This document shows, one piece after another, positions 33,118-46,628 of a DNA stretch of 64,000 nucleotides; within the stretch, counting starts at the first letter, position 1, and every line of letters starts with the position of its first letter. Source of the stretch: Cadophora sp. MPI-SDFR-AT-0126 (lineage: Eukaryota; Ascomycota; Leotiomycetes; Helotiales; Ploettnerulaceae); the NCBI GenBank assembly GCA_020747065.1, contig JAGMVK010000002.1, positions 1,178,001-1,242,000 on the forward strand. Reading direction: 5' to 3'. A program made the translations under genes and the position numbers. The notes beneath the pieces are model-generated. The model did no database searches, was not told the origin of the DNA, and worked only from the letters and a program-made list of their open reading frames with translations.

Positions 33118-35695
33118 GACGACCAGATGTGGTCTTGAAGGACTTGATCATGTCAGTACTTGAGACATAATGAATCCAAGGATTAAATTGTTCTCTTTCA
33201 CTTTTGAGTGGCTTTTGCTGGCATAAAGTCAATTCATCGAGTTGCTGAGTTCGGATAGTTCGACGAGGAGAGCAAATCGTGGCGAGGCAAGATGGAGGCA
33301 AGGCAGCACTCGTATGTGAAGCCGAATGAGAGGGGATCAAATTGGGTCAAATGATATGATATATCAGGACTGAAATAGTGGATGCGAGGTGTTTTGTTGA
33401 GTTTTAGAGGTGGTCAAGTGGGTCGAATCATGCCAGAGGCATCCCCATTCGCGGGGCACTTTCTTTCTATACTTTCCACATATCAACGACCAAACGACGA
33501 ACACGTCAGCGCAGGGCTAAAGCAACAAAGTCACTAGCTAGGTACGGTAGGGAGCGGATGACGGAGAGGCTGAATCCAGAGAACCATGGAGTGGAGATAG
33601 CGGAACACTGTCATGTTTATTTTCATTAAGCGAGGACTTGTTCAGTGCTATCATTGGCTCTACCATGATATTGGTGCGTACGGTACCACCTGAGACGGGT
33701 ATGCTACAGTCCTTGCAGAATAATCGTAACGTACCAAAGGGACAATATGTTGACGCATGCCGGGGACAATGTGCTAGACTGTCAAGAAGAGCACCTGTCC
33801 CCTCTTGGGCACCAGTCCTGAAAAAATGCCCACTGCCACCTCGCCTAATGATCTTGGCAGTCCGAAACGGATGTGGACGTACCCCGGGACGCTGTGTAGC
33901 CACAACGACCAAAATGACTCTCAGGTAACGCTAGTCGGGAAAATGCAGAGACATCGGCACTTAAAAACAAGTCAGTGGACCTCATGGATTGATAAATATA
34001 CATGCATGCGCCGTGCTGCCATGACATCTCTCTTCGATCGGGCAGGATTCAAGCATTTATCCGATGGTAAAGGGAATCTTGCGTGTGTCACTGCAGCATT
34101 CCTTTGGCAGCTCTTATCTTATTGGCACACGGGCTTAAGTCTACTTCTAGTACCATTTGATACATTCGGTAGCTTCCGAGAAAGTGCTTAGCTGTGAAAA
34201 TTTGTGAGTAGCATGCCTCCCGTGCCTCCCGTGAACAGCGCTTCCGTGGACTTGGCCACGGATACCATGAACGTAATTCAACTAGTGAATCAGTTTCACT
34301 GCAGGACTTTCATGCCACACGCCTCAATTCAACGGTTTTGGTGCGAGCATGTGAATATGAAGGCTATGCGAGCTGCTGAAGTCCTTGAGGACTTTGGCCC
34401 CTGTCAAATCGGGAAACTGCAGTATCTGCGGGAAGCATTTCGTCCCTCTCCCTCAATTTGGGAGCTCAAGTAGCACTCAAACCCTGGTCAATCATAGCTA
34501 CCCATGGTACACTGCCTGCTATATCAGTATACGCCAAAGAACTCATAGGGTTGGATACCACGACAATTCCAGCTAAGGAAAATCCGTGGACAGATTCCAG
34601 CTCATATAGGACACAGCCAGTTCGACCTAAATACTTCAAGGGACTATGCGATTCCCCTAACTCGTGGCTTTCTAGTCAAATGGAACCAACAATCGAGAGA
34701 TAAATTCGAATCCTTTTCAAGACACTCGTATCGCAAACCGTTACGAACAGCGCATTCCAGGCAGCTCAACAGTACACAGCAGCAAGGCAAAACGGTAGCC
34801 TCGCACCATCCTGAAGTTCGACTCCGCCACCCTCGAACGACACACCTCTGTCTTACCCACCAGCATGCAAACCTGCCGTTCTACGGCGCTACACAACATA
34901 AACGTGCCGATCAGAGTGGGGTAATACAGACTGTAGTAGGAGGTGTATCTGTTCAGCCTCGATTCGAAGAACCTGTTCTTGGGATCGGCATCCAGTCTCC
35001 ACTCGTAGGGCTGATGACTTAGCTATCGATATTGTGTTGCATCACATAGGACATCGAGTTGTGTTGTAATACACGGTGACTACTGGCACACTCCGTACAA
35101 CCCGATGTACCATGCACGACCTCACAATAAGACCCTTACATTCATCCGTTGGTCAATGCTGTCCTGCGGGATACTCTTAAGTATACTTCGGGTTGAACAG
35201 ACGAACATGCATTCGGTAGCAGTAATGTGACGGTTCTGCAAAGAGCGGTAGGATTTTCACCGACATCTAGAGCATACCGTATCAGACAGGCGGTTAGGTC
35301 AGGACTTGAAGTCCAGCCAATGGATTTTTTGGTATTTGTCAGGACTCGGGACGTAGGACTCTTGCAAAGTAGCGTGAAATTTATAGTTCTTTTGTAGAGT
35401 TCAGGAATTCTGGAGGAGATGTACTGCACAGCAAGTTTGCAGGAGTGGGACAGAGGGTCAAACATGCATATGTGATGGAGAACTCGAGATTTTAGAATGG
35501 TGGTAGGATAAATTTTTGGATTATTACAGTATTTAGAAACTTTGGGTATCGACGGTTGTCCCATGCCAAACTCCAGTAATGCTAATGACAACTCCCGTCA
35601 CAATGCATCCAAAACACTAACATATTACATAGTGGAACAGAAAGTCCGGCTTCCTTGTTGCTGCATTATGCTTCCTCCCTTTGCTTCCGCCACTG
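33118..35695. other. 2.6-kb gene-poor stretch
   Basis: Only unrelated short frames appear. The largest, a minus strand frame of 149 codons at 35142-35591, has no domain, signal peptide or sensible composition, so I did not call it. No RNA gene or repeat was recognised. Confidence 0.45.
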
Positions 35696-38501
35696 CTATC
35701 GCAAAGCTAATCCCACCTCTCTCCTTATTTCATTATCTCCACCAACCCTCCTCCTCTTCCTACTTCTTCCCTCATCACGGCCCCCACTTCTGCTCCCATT
35801 CCCATCGCCACCTCCATCACCCCTTTCCTCCGCCCCCTCATAATGCCCCTTCTCCCTGACATGACATCTCAAATTATCGCTCCGCGTAAACGAGCTCTTG
35901 CATCCTCTCCAACGACACACGTACACCTTCGATTTCGTAGCGTGCTGGATACGTTTGTGCCGGCGGAGGTTGGAAGCTTTCCATTTCTCTTCGCCGGTGG
36001 GGATGTAGCCGCAGTGGCAGCGGTGTAAGGTGGAAGAGTTCGTAGTTGGAGGAATGTTCGAGTTTGCTGGTGAATGGGAAATGGACATGGAAGATGACGT
36101 GGAAGAAAATGTTGGAACTTGTCGTGGTGTTGGTGGATGGAGGATTATGCTGGGTGGTTGTGATGGTTGACGGTGATGATTTTGAGTATTGCTCTGTCTT
36201 GGCGAATTGCGGGTGTAAGGTTGGTGGCTTTGGATGTGGACGCTGGTGTGGCTTCCATGTGTGAAACGAAGCATCCTATCACAGTCTCGGCTGAATACTG
36301 CCACGTCATGATGTGTCTCAATCGCCGTTGGCTCTTCAAAGTTAGACTCGAAATCCAGATCGAGCAGCAATAGATTATCATCTGCGTCATGGAGGTCCAG
36401 TTGGTGTGTTGTTTGCTCTTCAGCCTGGTTAAAACCATCGTGTCCAGCCACTTCATCGTATTCTTCATCGGGCATCATTTGCTTGACTCGACAGACATCT
36501 CTAATGTGACATTTCGTTCTCGACATTTTCGCGGGCGCTTCCGCGTACAAGGAATCACAGAGAGCCGTGACATGTTGTAGAAACCTGCTGTAGGTGGTGT
36601 CCGATTGAGATGCGAGCTTGCCAGCACTGATGAGTTCGAGTTCGAGGTCGCGAGTGCTGATGATTTGGCTCTGGTGTAGTCGCCTCTCGACCTCAACGAC
36701 ATCCTCGATGAAGGCTTCGATGCGTGGCTTCTTGATCAGCTCGTCGATCACACGGATCTTAGCTTTGTGTTCGAATGAAGCCTGAGCGAAATTGAATGGT
36801 TGAGATGTTATGGAAACATTTGCCTGAGGGGAGTCGAGACTTTCAAAAACTGACAATGTTAGCTTGGTCCAGAGCTGGGAGGGGCTACTCACTGTCAAGG
36901 AAATGCTTGCAAGCCGCAAATAGAGAACCCTCCTTGGAAGAAGCGCTTCTGGGTATGGCGTCCGCTAAACTTTCGAGAGGCTGCCAAATGAATCTTGCAA
37001 CTTTCTCGTAACTCTTTTGTTGCCTTTCTCCTATCAAGCCAGTTGCCCACTGCAGGGAATCTTGAAACCACTCTTGAGTATGAATCTTTGCTTCGTCATC
37101 ATCAGTAGCAATGGCCAGAGCGCAAGCAATGTGCGTGAAGGCGAAAAGTTGGACAATGGCCGTTGGATTGCGACCTTCGAGAACGCCTGTCAATACCTCT
37201 AGTCCAATGGAAACGATAGATGTCCGTGACATCGACATCAACTCCAGCGTAGTGGGTGTCTGCGGGAGCAATTGCAAAGCAGACCTGGTGTGTTGAATGT
37301 GAGCATTCAGACTCTCTGAGAAGGATTGGACCAGACTCGGAGCATCATGCCAGTGTGATGAAACAAGCCGTTTTCTTGAGGAACCAGTACATCTGCCAGC
37401 CGCATGTACAACTTTAGGAGAAATTTTGATATTTGGCGTGACGATAGGCGTCGCAACCACTGACGATAACGATTGAGGAATAGAAGACGCGGTATCCTTG
37501 ATCCAGGCTTCGGAGACGGTTCCAAATTCTCGCTTCTTCCCTTTCTTGTCGCCAATGCTAGGAAAGCGATCAAAGCTCCGTGTGGAGAACGTAGCTGACT
37601 GAGTAGTGGCACTGGAATAGCCGGAATCTGTGAAGAATGACTTTCCACTCACAACACTGTCCGTAGGAGATATTTCGACAGGGCTGGCATCGGCGCTGGA
37701 ATCAAATTTGCCGAAAGCACTCATCGGCGAGATGATGGTTGCGGAAAGAGGCGTATCGATCCAGTTCGTCGGCGCCGATGTTTGAGCAACCGAAGTATCG
37801 ATCTCGAGCTTTGGGGAAGACCCCCTCCCTTTTGGGGAAGGTACTTCAGGTGTGTCCCAGTCCTCCAAGTTATCAGTATAGAAATTGTCCTCCCATGTGA
37901 CGATTCCCCCGCCGATCTCGATCGGACATTCCGTGCCAGTCATCTCGGAAATGTATGTGTCGGGTAATTCATGAGACGCAGCTGTCCAGTCTCCAGGCAT
38001 TTCGGGGATGATGGAAGAATTGGGCAGCTCTTGAGCATCTGAATGCCTCCAGCTCATTCCTTGCTCCTCTTGGAAAGGGTCCTGGAAATAGGGAGGGACG
38101 GGAGTTTCCGATTGCTCAAAGACTTTTGACTGATCCTTTGGGGATTCTGATGACGAAGAAAGGGCATTGCGTTCTGATCGATGAGGTCTGGCTCCAAGCT
38201 TTGAGAATATTCTCTTCGCGACGGAGGTCATACGATCTGTCCGAGATGGAGCTCCTTGACATCTTTTGCAGTTGAACTTTCCCACGCGCTCTGGCTTCTG
38301 ACAATGAAAGCACCAATAGAGTCCCTTTGAGAGATATGGGCAGTTCCAAACATGTTGGAGCATGGCTTCCTGATTCTCGAAGACATCTCTACACCATAAC
38401 AGGGGACACGTCCTTCGTTCGTCCTCCGTGATATATTCGTCGGTACTGAGGAAGAGATGAATATCAGTGATGGTCAATTGAGAAGCAGGTTGTAAGATCA
38501 C
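35696..38501 (-). CDS. Large C2H2 zinc-finger protein of unknown function
   Basis: Two exons are visible, about 38501-36893 and 36849-35696 (43-nt intron, GTGAGT..GCTAAC..CAG), giving roughly 920 aa. The N-terminal part carries TEDERRTCPLLWC and a Cys-rich module LYWCFHCQKPERVGKFNCKR. A long Ser/Pro-rich middle follows, then a helical segment (about 400-540). Near the C-terminus are two C2H2 fingers: CHCGY..SNLRRHKRIQH and CRWRGCKSSFTRSDNLRCH, followed by a basic RSRKRRR tail. The N-terminal reading frame has no ATG before an upstream stop, so a small 5' exon is missing or the start lies internally. A DNA-binding nuclear role is likely but untested. Confidence 0.78.
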
Positions 38502-40377
38502 AAGTATGAGGAGACATGGAGAGGACGCCGATCTTGGCAGTCATTTCTTGAGAGGCACCTCGAAAGTGGAGAAGAGCACCTACTACTTGCGAGTGTATGC
38601 GACCCACGCCAAGAATCGAAGATGTGAAGACTTGTGTTTTGGGAAGTTACGGATACTAATTCGTCAATTAATTAAGTGCTGGTCAATGACCAAAATCGAG
38701 GTGGACCTTACACGCAGGAGTCATGGATTGCAAAGTCCGAAGCCTCAACGCTCGAGCATGAGGATCTCGTCGATTGAACGGTATCTGATCTTAACTTGCG
38801 GGTGACATCTGTTTGCTCTATCCTCCTAACGGTAATTTCATCATCTCCTTTGGAGAATGAGCACTGGCTACCACTTCTCTTGCGAAGGAATGCCATCGTA
38901 AAGTCCTTCAATATTGGAGATGGTTCAACTGATGACTAAATCGTATGGTGACTTGCCACGACTTTGAAAAGGAACGGAAAACGGATGCAGAAAAACAACA
39001 CGCATTGCCACCTAAGCAGTATAAGTCCTTTCGCTCACGAGAGAGACTTCCATGACACAACAGCAGGCAGGACTCCAGGACTTTTTCCAAGGTGCAGCTA
39101 GAGCACGTGGAGTGTGGGGTCCAAGATGCGGCAGCGCGAGGCATCGCTCTCACCGAACGGAGTCAATCACTATCGAATGTGAACCTACTAACAGCAAATC
39201 GTACTCCAGCCTATGGATTTGCGTACTTACCTGAGGTGCGTCGAGATGTTGTCAGCGAGAGGGTGGGCAATGGTTGCCTTGCGCTCGCCTCACAATTTGG
39301 GTTCAGCAGCTCAGCTACCGGCGCGAGGCACACCGCTGGGCTGACCGAGGACGACGACCATGATTGGGGGCAGCCACGCACCCATTGGATGTCAGATACG
39401 ATTGACGTAGACCAGTGGATATTGGTACCTCGAAGTCCTGCCATTGGGAAAAAGCGCTGCCTGTGACAGTGGCCAGCAAAGCTCCATAATACTTCACCCG
39501 ACTGTCACAAGTCCTGCATCTGCGTGTGAAGGAAGGACTCTGCTATCGCGGTCCTTTTGTCGTAGATAATACGTCCTCAAGGCAGAAATTAAGAAGTACC
39601 GCTTCATGTTGAGCAATAATCAAGTCGGTTCGAGAATTAGGCCTGAGAGTTTGGGACTGTCGATTGAATTGCTTTTGAGCAAAGTCTCAATCCGACATCC
39701 ATCTGGGTGTCAAGTGGAATCTGGAAGTCAGACACAAAGGAGGAGAAGGACGTGCCATATAAATACAGTTTTCCAGCACCTCTCTCTCTATAATTAGAGC
39801 AAAGCCTACTGATTCTATTTCTGTCTGTCGCGACGATTGCTGTCTCAAAGCGACGATTCTCGAGCGGATCCAATCTCGCGGCAATCGTCGGGACTACGGA
39901 AGCGCACCTCTAGAAATGCGGTTGTTGCCGTGTGGTGCAAATTCAGGACTTTGCAGGACTTAGCCAAGGAGAGAGGACAAATCAGTTGTGAGGCTGGCGG
40001 ATAATGCGGTGGTTGGTATACTCGTACGGTACGTCCGGACCCAGAGCTGATCGGTGAGATGGCAAATGAGGATGGTCGATTGAGCCTTGGCACTTTCCAA
40101 CCGTACTACGCCCATTCAAGGCAACAGTTAGAAGGCGGATTGTGAGGCAGATTGATCAGGGAAAACACTCTACACATCCAAAAGACTCAATCCTCGTACC
40201 ATACGGACTGTAACATGTGTGGTTTCGGGTGGTCGACCCAATTGTGCAATCAAATTCGCTATCAACCCGCTCTGCTGTTGCGCCTGGCTTCCAATCTATA
40301 GAATGATAGTAATACACATGGTTGAATAGCTAGGTATCAACAGTGACCGAAAGATTATGTGCAATGATCCATTATGT
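38502..40377. other. 1.9-kb gene-poor stretch
   Basis: The region lies between the upstream end of the C2H2 gene and the 3' end of EFR3. A 5' exon of the C2H2 gene probably lies in its first few hundred bases. Other frames (for example 39092-39466 +) have no family resemblance. Confidence 0.45.
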
Positions 40378-43300
40378 TCAGTAGGGCGGTCTCGCCACGT
40401 TCCCCTTTTGTTCTCCGCTAATCTCAATTCCCTTCAGTAAGCTCTCTAGATCCACAGTTGGGTTGACATCTTCGCCCCACGGGGACGCTTGATAGCTTTG
40501 GCCACCTCGACTTTTCAAGGACCTCCTCACACTCCGTCCTTTGCGTACCTCAGGAAGCGCGTGATCGTGAACTGCTGTGCCTTCGGCAGTGAGCGATGAT
40601 GGGAGAGGCGGCACAGGGGGTACAGCCTCACGATCATCCACGGTTCCTTCCATAATATTAGGATTCGCATTCTGCAGAACTGGATGGGATGACAACGGAC
40701 GTTGGTGCTCCCCATCTGCGGCGACTCGGTCTCGAGACTTCGATCTTGGCCTGTCATTCGAATCGCGTAGTGACACAGAGCGCTCCATAGAAATAGAACC
40801 ATTGTTCTGCTGGTTAGGGTTGAATGAGACTTCGGAAGCAGTGAAATCGTAGCTGACCATACTCTCACTGCTTGCATCACTATGCGCGACGCCACTTGTA
40901 TCGGGGATATTGTTTTGCTGGCCAGATAAAACTCTCTTCAACTGCTCCACCCGAGTAACAGAATTCCGGCTGGACTCGCTTGCGGTGGCGGGAGATTGTC
41001 CACTGCCTCTCCTAAGCTTTTGCAAGGCTCCCAGTCCCCCAACAAGGCCATAAGTCGAATTTGGCCGGCTTCGATGGCTTTGGTGGTTGTGACGCTGCGG
41101 AGACTGTGATCCACTGTTCGTCGCTCCAGTACCGGCATTTCCTTGACCATTGACGGCTAGAAAGTTACGGTGCCCGGTAACATTAGTACCACTTTTGGAA
41201 CCATTCAAAGAGACAGTCTTGCTACCTTCTAAGACCATTGCAACTACAGCCTCTTTGCTCCATTCTGACATCATCTGCTCCTTGATCTTATCTGGTATCG
41301 CACGATCACCATCTCCTGTCGACCCAGTATTATTCAGTATTGGATGACTGAAGCTCCTACCGGGAGATGTGGGCGGACTCGATGGAGCTGGCAACGATTC
41401 AGCGTAGGATAGTGAGATCAACATCACCATCTGAAAGCGATCATCGAACGGTCGTAATGACTCGGTCTCAAGTTCTTCTATGGGGAGTGCTTGCTCGGAT
41501 GTCGTTTCTCCAGGAATGCCAACCTGATCGAGACTTATTGGAGGAAGGCGAACTCGCTCAATCCAAAGCATCTTGCTCCGACGTCGAGTGATTTCTGACT
41601 CAACGATTTTACCAATTGGTGAAGTATCGAAGTCGAACTTCTCACTCAAAGTCCAGAAGTATCCGTGACACAAGCTGCCCAGCCGAATTTTTGCCAGAGG
41701 AGTCTCAGCCTCGAGAATATCTTCTTGTAGTCGGAAAATCATAGGCAACCCGTGTTTGACGGCATTGACGCCAAGATTTTCGACAAGGTTTGCAAGCAAT
41801 AAGTGCAATAGAACGATGTCTGGCTCGCTATCAACGTATTGCAGTGCGTTCTCATAAATGGCAAGATGAAGTAGTTGCAGGAAAGTCATCCGAGATGCTT
41901 TGACAGGTTTCTCTCGTTGAGATGCATTTGACACCGCCCGCTTTGATAAATTGGTCGCCGACTCATCCCGGGTAGTTTTGCTTAGGCCTTTTGGCTTCTC
42001 CTCGAATACTCGTAGATCGGCCCTTGTCACCTCTCGGTCGAGCCAGGTCAATAGAGCGTCTGCGTAAGCCTTTCGAACCCGGCCATTCAAATCTCTTAGG
42101 AGCCATTGAGTTCCCTCCCAAACGCGAACTGGAACTCGATTCCTCCCCAAGCTCCCCACGCCACTCATGTTGTTGCGAGTGCTCGCTACAACCAAGATGG
42201 ACTTGATTGCTTCGAGTGCCTTAATTTTGGCGGTATCAAACGAGAAAAAACCATCTGTTCCAGAGTCTTCTGTCAGATCACCAACAGAGGTAATCGCCGC
42301 TGAGGCAGCCGCTGGGTTCTCAATGGCCGAGACTGCATTAAATCCTCCTCCCATTGGGGATGGCTTTAATCTCAAAAGGATAGCGGAGACCATATCTGAT
42401 ATCTGATCCGCATAATAGACATGAGTAGCAAGATCACCAATGCACTGCTGAAGTCGGTCCAGAAGTTCCTTTCTCAAGTGGGTTGGCACCGCAGCAGGTT
42501 CAGCTGTTGTTATACCACCACTGGCGGAGGGTGATGGATCACCAGATTCATTCCTCGCGATACCTGTCCCATTTTCTTGTTGGAAATGGGGGGTAGCACC
42601 ATCCAATTGAAGCAATCTCAGCACATGCTGTATCAGGCCCAGCAAAACATCCATCACACTCAGCCCGATTAAATTTATGTCCGATTTGAGAAGCGAGTCC
42701 ACCATGGTTGCAAGAACAAGTTGATGTTGAAGATTGGCATCAGCCACCTGGCTCCGGACTAATACATCCATGGCAGTCACCAAAATGATATACCTGTCCT
42801 GGACGGGGGTCCATCTGGCAATCATTTCAAAGATTCTCGTTGCCCAGCCCCTGTATTCTCCTCCTCGTAGATGACTCTTCTCAATAACGCTCTCTCCTTG
42901 CTCAACTCGGTCGGCAATGAATTTCAGGGTCGCTAAAGTCGCGGCATGGATTTGTGACCTGTTGTTCACCACAAATACCTGCTTCAAACATTGGAGGGCC
43001 TTTACCCCAATGTCTTCTTCTGCCACCTTATCGGCATCGGCCGTAGTGGCAGACAAAGCCAAAGCATTGCCATCTCCAGTTGTATCGGCTGTTCTCACGG
43101 TCGCAATACTGGTCCGTCGCCTCAGGAGCTTCTCCGTATCAACCTTCTCTTCAAGTCCCGCACGGTGCTCAAGCAAATCGATAAAATCGTCATTGTCCGT
43201 CCAAAGATTTTCCAGCAAGATAGGTACTACCACGTCCAACTGTCTCCCAGCAAGCGAGGCTAATGCTTCGGATGAAGCCACGCTTTTGATTGCCTGTAAG

Positions 43301-43911
43301 CCAGCACTTCTCCATCGCATAGCCACCGGAGCACTTATTGGTGATTTTGTCTGTGGGGGCCTTGTTGAAGCAAAGGAGGCGTATATTCCCACTATCTCCT
43401 CATACTGATGCAAATATTCCTGGTCCGCCGAAAGAGATGCGCCATCGTGGTGTTCACAGAAAGCTTCAAAGGTTGGGATTGATGATTCGACCATAGTAAT
43501 GTCGCGCGAGCGCAGGATGATATTAAGTATCTTGAGAACATACGGGGCGTACAAAGGAAGGTCTCTCGGGGCCTTTTCGATCAAGGCGGCCAGAATTTGG
43601 AGCGTAACTTGAACATTCCTATGCCATGATATTAGCATCCAGCTCAGCACTCAACAAGGGCCCTTCGGATCTGCATCGCGAAGCTTCACATACCCTATTC
43701 TTGCTCGCCAGACATCGCTAGCTGTCTTCTTCTCCAGAAATGCCGCTACCTTCTGCACCTTACTCCGTCGCGTTGTCGCATAGTACAGCAGGTAGCTCAA
43801 CTCGCTCGAATTAGGCTTGACATCAACAGCGCCCTTTGTGGTTCTGGGGTAGCATTTCAAGATTAACACTTGATGCTTCGGACGACATTTTTGTCGTATT
43901 GCGTGCATTTG
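40378..43911 (-). CDS. EFR3: EFR3-like plasma-membrane scaffold for phosphatidylinositol 4-kinase
   Basis: Exons 43911-43694 and 43618-40378 (75-nt intron, GTATGT..CATAG) give 1152 aa. The N-terminus MHAIRQKCRPKHQVLILKCY with KPNSSELSYLLYYATTRRSK is the strongly conserved Efr3 start. An ARM/HEAT-like helical array fills the first about 700 residues, and a Ser/Asn-rich tail ends RGGQSYQASPWGED. In yeast, Efr3 with Ypp1 recruits the PI 4-kinase Stt4 to plasma-membrane patches. The conserved Cys and basic residues near the N-terminus fit membrane attachment. The open frame begins six codons further upstream, but the family start is the Met at 43911. Confidence 0.9.
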
Positions 43912-44584
43912 GTCTGGCCGCGTCAACAACCCGGGAACTTCGTCAACACTTCAGCCTGGGCGATTGACTTGCAGGAGGTTGCTCGAGATTGCGAATCGAA
44001 AACGGTGGATGGCTTGGGTTTTCGGAAGGTACAATCATCATCTGCGAAGGGCGATTCAATGGGAAGGAAGAGGCGTTGGCGTCAGCTGAGTATATCCTGA
44101 TTTGTTTTGATCCCGGAGCATCCAGTCTCGAGCCAGTCAGTCAGTCCAGTCCAGCCAGACCAACTCGGATAATGGCCACGTTCATAAGTCCGTACGCACG
44201 CATTAAAATTAATCCTCTCCGGAAGAAGGCTAGCGTGGCATAACGCATTATGACGCAGGGCAGAACCATCAACCGAAGTACCCCTTTTTTCGTCTTAATG
44301 CAGTCACTGAGATATTAAAAAAACAATCACTTGACGCAACGGTTGGCACTTTTGTGTATTCTGTTCGAGTCTTGTCTGCTTCGTTGTACTCCCTGCACGT
44401 ATCGGACATTTAGGAGACCCAATCCTTGTCCAGGTCATCAGCCTCTGCATCACAATGTCTCAGAGATCACACGTCGCTCAAGAGCAAGACAACCAAGTCA
44501 AGTGACTTTCTGTCCAGTAATTTCATATCAAGCAGGCTTTGTCTTTTGCTTCATGTCACATATAACTGGTGTACGGCCTCCCTC
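43912..44584. other. Intergenic: EFR3 promoter and GMC gene 3' end
   Basis: About 670 bp hold the EFR3 5' region and the terminator side of the GMC oxidoreductase gene. No gene was recognised. Confidence 0.5.
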
Positions 44585-46628
44585 TCAGACAGTCGCTGTT
44601 GCCATGCTCTTAGCAAGCTGATCCTCCTTGATGATATCTGCGGCCTTCTCTGCGACAGCGTATACCGATGCTTGAATATTGCCCCTCGGGATCATGGGGA
44701 AAATGCTTGCGTCGACAATTCTCAAGTTGCAAACGCCATATACCAAAAGACGCTCGTTGACAACTCCTCCAAGCTCTTTTGGTAGCATTGAGCAAGAACT
44801 CGTTACGTGGTAATGAGATATGAATGTCTCCTCCACAACTCGCTTCGCATCTTCACGGTCATGAACTGGGTTTTCAGCGTGGATTCTGCGACCATCTTTC
44901 TTCAGGAGTGATGCCATGGGCTCTGTAGCTGCGATCGTCTCCAGCCACTGAGTATGGCGACCGTGAAGCTCCAAGTCTAGTGGATGAGAGAAGTATCGAG
45001 GGTCCAAGGTTGGCTGGATTGTGGGGTCTGCTGAGTTGATGTGGACCACTCCTCTCGAGAATGGATGATTGAGGACGGAGACGATGCTTATATAATTGCC
45101 ATCCTTGCCCATTCCATAAATGCCTTTGCAGTTTGGACCATCTCGAGGGACAATCTGGAATGGAGCCATAGTGTATTGCCCCGAGGCATCCTGTGGACTT
45201 TTCAATATGTCTCGAAGAATCTGGAACTGCTTCTTTTGCGACGGGAAGTTTGGGTAATGGACAGAGTCAAGGTGTTTATACAATAATTCATCCATGTCCT
45301 TCTCTGCAAAGTCAACAAGAGGCATGAAAGACGAAACAATCGGGACTCCAGAGAGGGGACCAGCTTTTGCCGTCATATATGCCGCCATAGCAGCTCCTGC
45401 TATATCCGGGTCCCGCAAAACGTCTCCAGAGACCTGATCGTCTGCAACCTCCCAGCTGAATGGGACATAACCATGATCCTGAAGATTCTCTCCCACGTTT
45501 GGGTTGTCAACCAATACTTCAATGCCATGAGATCCAAGCAGTTTAGCATCGCCGACTCCAGATAACTCCAAGAGTTGTGGCGATTTGATTGTTCCAGCTG
45601 CAATAATGACTTCTAGTCTTGCGTAGACATCCTTCTGGACACCTGCTTTCGTGGTGATTTGAACACCTGTGGCTAAACAGCTGCTGGTAGCGGTCTTCTT
45701 GATCAGAACCTTGTCCACCAGGACTTCAGTCAAAATCCAAAGATTAGGTCGATTAGATACTTCAGCGTTCAAGTAATCTGCTCCAGCATGACTTCTGGCT
45801 TTTGTCACGGGATGTACTATCCCTGGGTTTGTGAAAGCTCCATTTGCAACTCCGGTGATAGGGTCGCCAGTTAAATCCTGCTTCAAAGCAGAGAACGTCT
45901 TTGGCCAAGCTTTGTTGAATGCAGTATATGCATCGTTTTCTCCGAAGGACAGCTGGATTGGACCATTTGTTCCTAGACTTTGTTAGTTTGGATTTGTTCT
46001 GGGGACTTTGCAGTTCGACCCTGCTGCCCTGCTTCCTTGTCTCCCTTGCAGGATAAGCACCCATATGGAGTTTCCTACCTTGGATCTCTCTGTCAATATA
46101 CTTCAGACCCAAGTCTTCTTGAGCAGATTCGGAAGGCAGAGTTAGAGTGTGGAACTTTCTGAGGTATGGGGACATTGTGTCCCAGTTCCATCCTGAGTTT
46201 CCCAGTTTCTCCCAAGCATCAAATCCAGACTTCGAAGGATAAATGATCATTCCTAGGTTGATCGCAGTAGATCCGCCCAAAGTTCTCCCTTTTGGTTGGG
46301 CAATTCGGCGACCTTTAAGGTGTTCCTACCCAATTGTTAACCTCTTTGATATCGTCATCGATGGATATTTACTGACTTGCGGCACGCTCATGAAGCACCA
46401 ATCGAAGTCTGGATCATCGTACAGGCTGGCAGCTAATCCAGGAGTCACGATTCGAGGGTCATTGAGTTTGTTGGCACCAGCTTCTAGAACCAAGACCTTT
46501 ACATTGGGATCTTCCGTCAAACGAGTAGCAACCACCAGACCAGCTGTACCACCGCCGACGATTACAAAATCGAACTTCTCCGAGTTCAAAAAGTCAATAG
46601 AGTCAGGATGGATGATGCAGGACGACAT
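44585..46628 (-). CDS. GMC-family FAD oxidoreductase (choline/aryl-alcohol oxidoreductase-like)
   Basis: Exons 46628-46377, 46325-46079 and 45972-44585 (introns of 51 and 106 nt) give 628 aa. The FAD motif is VIVGGGTAGLVVA (22-34). GRTLGGSTAINLGM is GMC signature 1, spanning the start of exon 2, and the substrate-cap region follows. Near the C-terminus HYHVTSSCSMLP carries the catalytic His, and VYGVCNLRIVDASIFP is the conserved closing segment. There is no signal peptide, suggesting an intracellular enzyme. GMC enzymes oxidise alcohols, including aryl alcohols and choline, and some serve secondary-metabolite pathways; the substrate here is unknown. Its upstream neighbour on the opposite strand is a SAT4-type membrane protein. 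Confidence 0.9.

Noticed and set aside
33638..34191. Overlapping short frames between 33.6 and 34.2 kb
   Set aside because: None resembles a family and several overlap on both strands, as expected by chance.
35142..35591. 149-codon minus strand frame in the gene-poor stretch
   Set aside because: There is no domain, signal peptide or membrane pattern. Composition is mixed, and nothing supports expression.
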